NCBI RefSeq assembly: GCF_018320785.1
Contig: NC_054875.1
Span: forward strand, 31,067,157-31,131,156
DNA length: 64,000 nt
Direction: 5' to 3'
Source of the DNA: Cheilinus undulatus
Taxonomy: Eukaryota; Chordata; Actinopteri; Labriformes; Labridae
Below, piece after piece: positions 61,310 through 64,000 of this stretch. Positions within the stretch are counted from its first letter, which is position 1. Each line of letters opens with the position of its first letter. The notes below the pieces were generated by a model that ran no database searches, was not told the DNA's origin, and worked only from the letters and a program-made list of their open reading frames with translations. Position numbers and translations under genes: made by a program.

Positions 61310-64000
61310 GTAATTTAACAGTATATACACATTGTACTGATTTAACTTTGTGTTTATTCTTGCAGTCTTTTTTTAAATGTTCTATATTAAAATAAATGCA
61401 TCACTGTAGGCATGTAAAACACAGGATAATGAACATTAGTGTCAGTAAAAACTTTAGTATTATATGTATATATGTATACGCACAACTACAAGGCAGCAAT
61501 TTTCAAAGATCATGAGGCTAACTATTTTAACAAATACAATGTCACCAATATCATTGTAAAACTGCTGTTGTTTTTATGTAAAGTAGATTCCACATGAAGG
61601 TTTCATCAAAGACCATGCATTTTGTGAATGATAATGTGTGATGTGAGCATCCCAGAAATAACCGTGTCTAGACAACAAAGGCCTTAATGACTGATTAACT
61701 TATTGAGTAGAACTTTGATTTGACAAAAATAGAAATCCCTTGACCTGTATTTCCTGAGGTGCTTTCATAGAGACGCCGTTTTCTCAAGTTGCTTCTTATC
61801 TTAAAGCAAAAAAGGCGCTAAACGTGTCATCTTCAAGACTCAAAATCCTTCAAATAATGACAATTAATAAAATGGTGAGACTTGATGAAACAGAAGAATG
61901 TACGTCCATCACCTATGTATGATGCACACCTTGGTGTGATGCATTTTAGACTTATGTCTACTTTTAATATTAGATTGTCAGAGCCTCTTGGTTCTGTGGG
62001 TTTATAATCTGGGGCAAATTTGTTTTGTTTTTCCTGCATTCAGCAGATGGTATAGCTAGTAATATGAAAAACAGCCAAAATAAAATGATAGAAAAAATAA
62101 AATCCATATCTAGTTCCTATCCATATTATTAAATAAATATTTTCCTTAGTGACTTTGCAAAGATGTAGTGCACAAACTTTCCTGCTGTACTTTTTTGCAT
62201 AGTTGCCTTCTTTTTGAAGGATTTTTTTTTGCAGCACCTTTATGATTACTCTTCACATTACTCTGTAAGAGGAGACCATACACTATGTGTAGACCTTAGA
62301 ATAAAAACAGCCCCAGTACTAACAGGGATCAATACTCCTTCCTGCAATCAGTAGTTATTATATGACTAGCATGGCTCCTTCCTGTAGAACTGGTTGTTCA
62401 GCAAGGTAAGACCATGTAGCAGAGAGGGAGAGTCATCATATGAAGTTGGACAACAATGATAAAGCCGCAATGTCCACAGTAATCAACAATAGTTGAACAA
62501 ATATACACTTTGCTTTTTATTAAAAATTTGATTCTACAAAAATGTAGATGTTCTGTTTTTAAACAAGACATACCTCTAAAGGCCAGAGAGATACTTGCTG
62601 TTAATTAACGGATAAAGATGCAGTATACCTGTGTGATAGGGGCAGTGGGGTGGCATAGGAGGTGTGACAGTCAACACAGCAACAGAGACAACTGTGGGGA
62701 AAATTTTAAAGTCAAACTGATAAAAAAAAGTCCACAATTCTTCTTCTGTACAATGTGTATTGTCACTGCACAGAGACAATAATATCTGTCAGACCACCTG
62801 GGACTTATGATGTCTGTTTTAGAGGTTGATGATTGGCTGAGTTTGTATTAGTTTAGGTTTTCATTAAAGCTGATAATTATATTTTTGACATTATGATGAA
62901 ATAAGAAGAAAAAGATACATTCAACAATGATATCTATGAACACAGTTAGCTGAAAGTCACCAATTAACACAGTCACAAATTAAACTGATACACTAGGAGT
63001 ACACATCCCTATGCTGAGAATCATGTTGCTAAACAAAGTAGACAGTGTGTTCACCAGTCTGAGCTGATCGGATTATACACGGTAGGACCGAGCAGTAAAC
63101 GTTTGTTAAAAAAACATAAGTTGTGTTAACTTTAAAATCCAAAATAAAGTTGATAGAAGCCAATTTTGGTTTTAAGTTAACAGAACTTGGTGGCTGTGAG
63201 AATTTTTGTCATTGTCCTCAAATTATTTGACAGTTATCCCTTAATCCGTATAGTTTTCCCAGAGGCATAAGACACTTTTGCAACATGAGTGAAGTTACCC
63301 ACTCAGTTAGAGAAGTCCTGCCTCTCAGAACCAAATTCCTGTGACTTGAGTCATACTCAAAAAATCTATTTCCTCTACTTAAAAGCTACTAGGTAATCAG
63401 TTACAACAAACATTTTGAGCATTTTTAATTTGTTCATTCTACAGTGTATCATTGATTATTGATGGTTATATTAAGTTTTTTCTGATCCCAGAATAAATGT
63501 ATAATATTCTCCGTGACTGTCTCCATACTTATGGTTTACATCCCACGCATCAGATGGTTGTAAACAACCTGAGCTGTCTCGTGTACCTTCTATCCTCCAG
63601 TAATACACATTGCATATAGGCACGTTATACTTATGACATAGCCTAATGCATATGCAATTGACTGTGTAGATATAGCAGGTATATCTATGGCCTTGATATT
63701 TACCTCTTCTCTTACAAAGATACACTGATAGCAGATATTTACGTCTGCTGGTGATAAAGAGTATTACAATACATATTTTGTATATATAACTTTATTGCGT
63801 GGTCTCTGTAAATCCCAACTCAAATGTGGGACATATTTGAAACAGCAGCAGGTATAATGTAGTTTTTCCTGCTCTTTTGGTCCACCTTCCATTGCACTAA
63901 AATGCTTGAAGCTTGTAGAGTTATGTGGTGCTGCTAGGATGTTTTAAAGAAAGCACAAAAGCTGTCCAGTCCTGCTAAATGTGGGTGTTAGTGGCTACAT
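61310..64000 (+). other. dock3: dock3 intron 3 (to the window edge)
   Basis: AT-rich sequence following the GTAATT donor at 61310. No exon continuing the SH3 domain is recognised and no protein-coding frame stands out on either strand. Confidence 0.65.

Overview
The window is nuclear DNA from a vertebrate, almost certainly a teleost fish. The genes have GT-AG introns and 60-200 bp coding exons, and encode proteins very close to vertebrate families. The intervening DNA is AT-rich and full of fish-type repeats: Tc1/mariner and hAT fossils, tRNA-derived SINEs and L1-like LINE pieces. There are no prokaryotic operons, CRISPR arrays or rRNA genes. Four protein genes can be read exon by exon.

Layout. 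(1) 3520-4630, minus strand: the 5' part of rpl32 (ribosomal protein eL32), with a 5'-TOP leader exon and two coding exons. Its last coding exon is not found between 1 and 3519. (2) 5006-10745, plus: ssuh2, complete in 13 coding exons (393 residues), head-to-head with rpl32 across about 0.3 kb. (3) 11.3-36.5 kb, plus: dcaf1 (VPRBP), complete, with one leader exon and 24 coding exons whose summed length is 4,662 nt (1,553 residues plus stop). It starts just after the ssuh2 poly(A) signal. (4) 44768 to beyond the right edge, plus: the first three coding exons of dock3, holding the N-terminus and most of the SH3 domain, with a 13.4 kb first intron.

The gap from 36.5 to 44.1 kb has no recognisable gene. 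It holds a decayed Tc1 element with a second element nested inside it, an AGCT-rich low-complexity tract and a dispersed repeat. The dock3 introns hold a decayed hAT element with a BED-type zinc finger, a 0.65 kb inverted-repeat element with a probable target-site duplication, a pentanucleotide satellite and SINEs.

The four genes do not form one pathway. eL32 is part of the large ribosomal subunit. DCAF1 is a substrate receptor of the CUL4-DDB1 ubiquitin ligase. DOCK3 is a neuronal guanine-nucleotide exchange factor. SSUH2 is a poorly understood DnaJ-type zinc-finger protein. I found no convincing undescribed multi-gene system. The observations most worth checking are a long inverted repeat bracketing dcaf1 exons 10-13 (possible back-splicing), a CaaX-like C-terminus on Ssuh2, two workable N-terminal splice forms of ssuh2, three short upstream ORFs before the dock3 start, and a dispersed hAT-like family with three recognisable copies.
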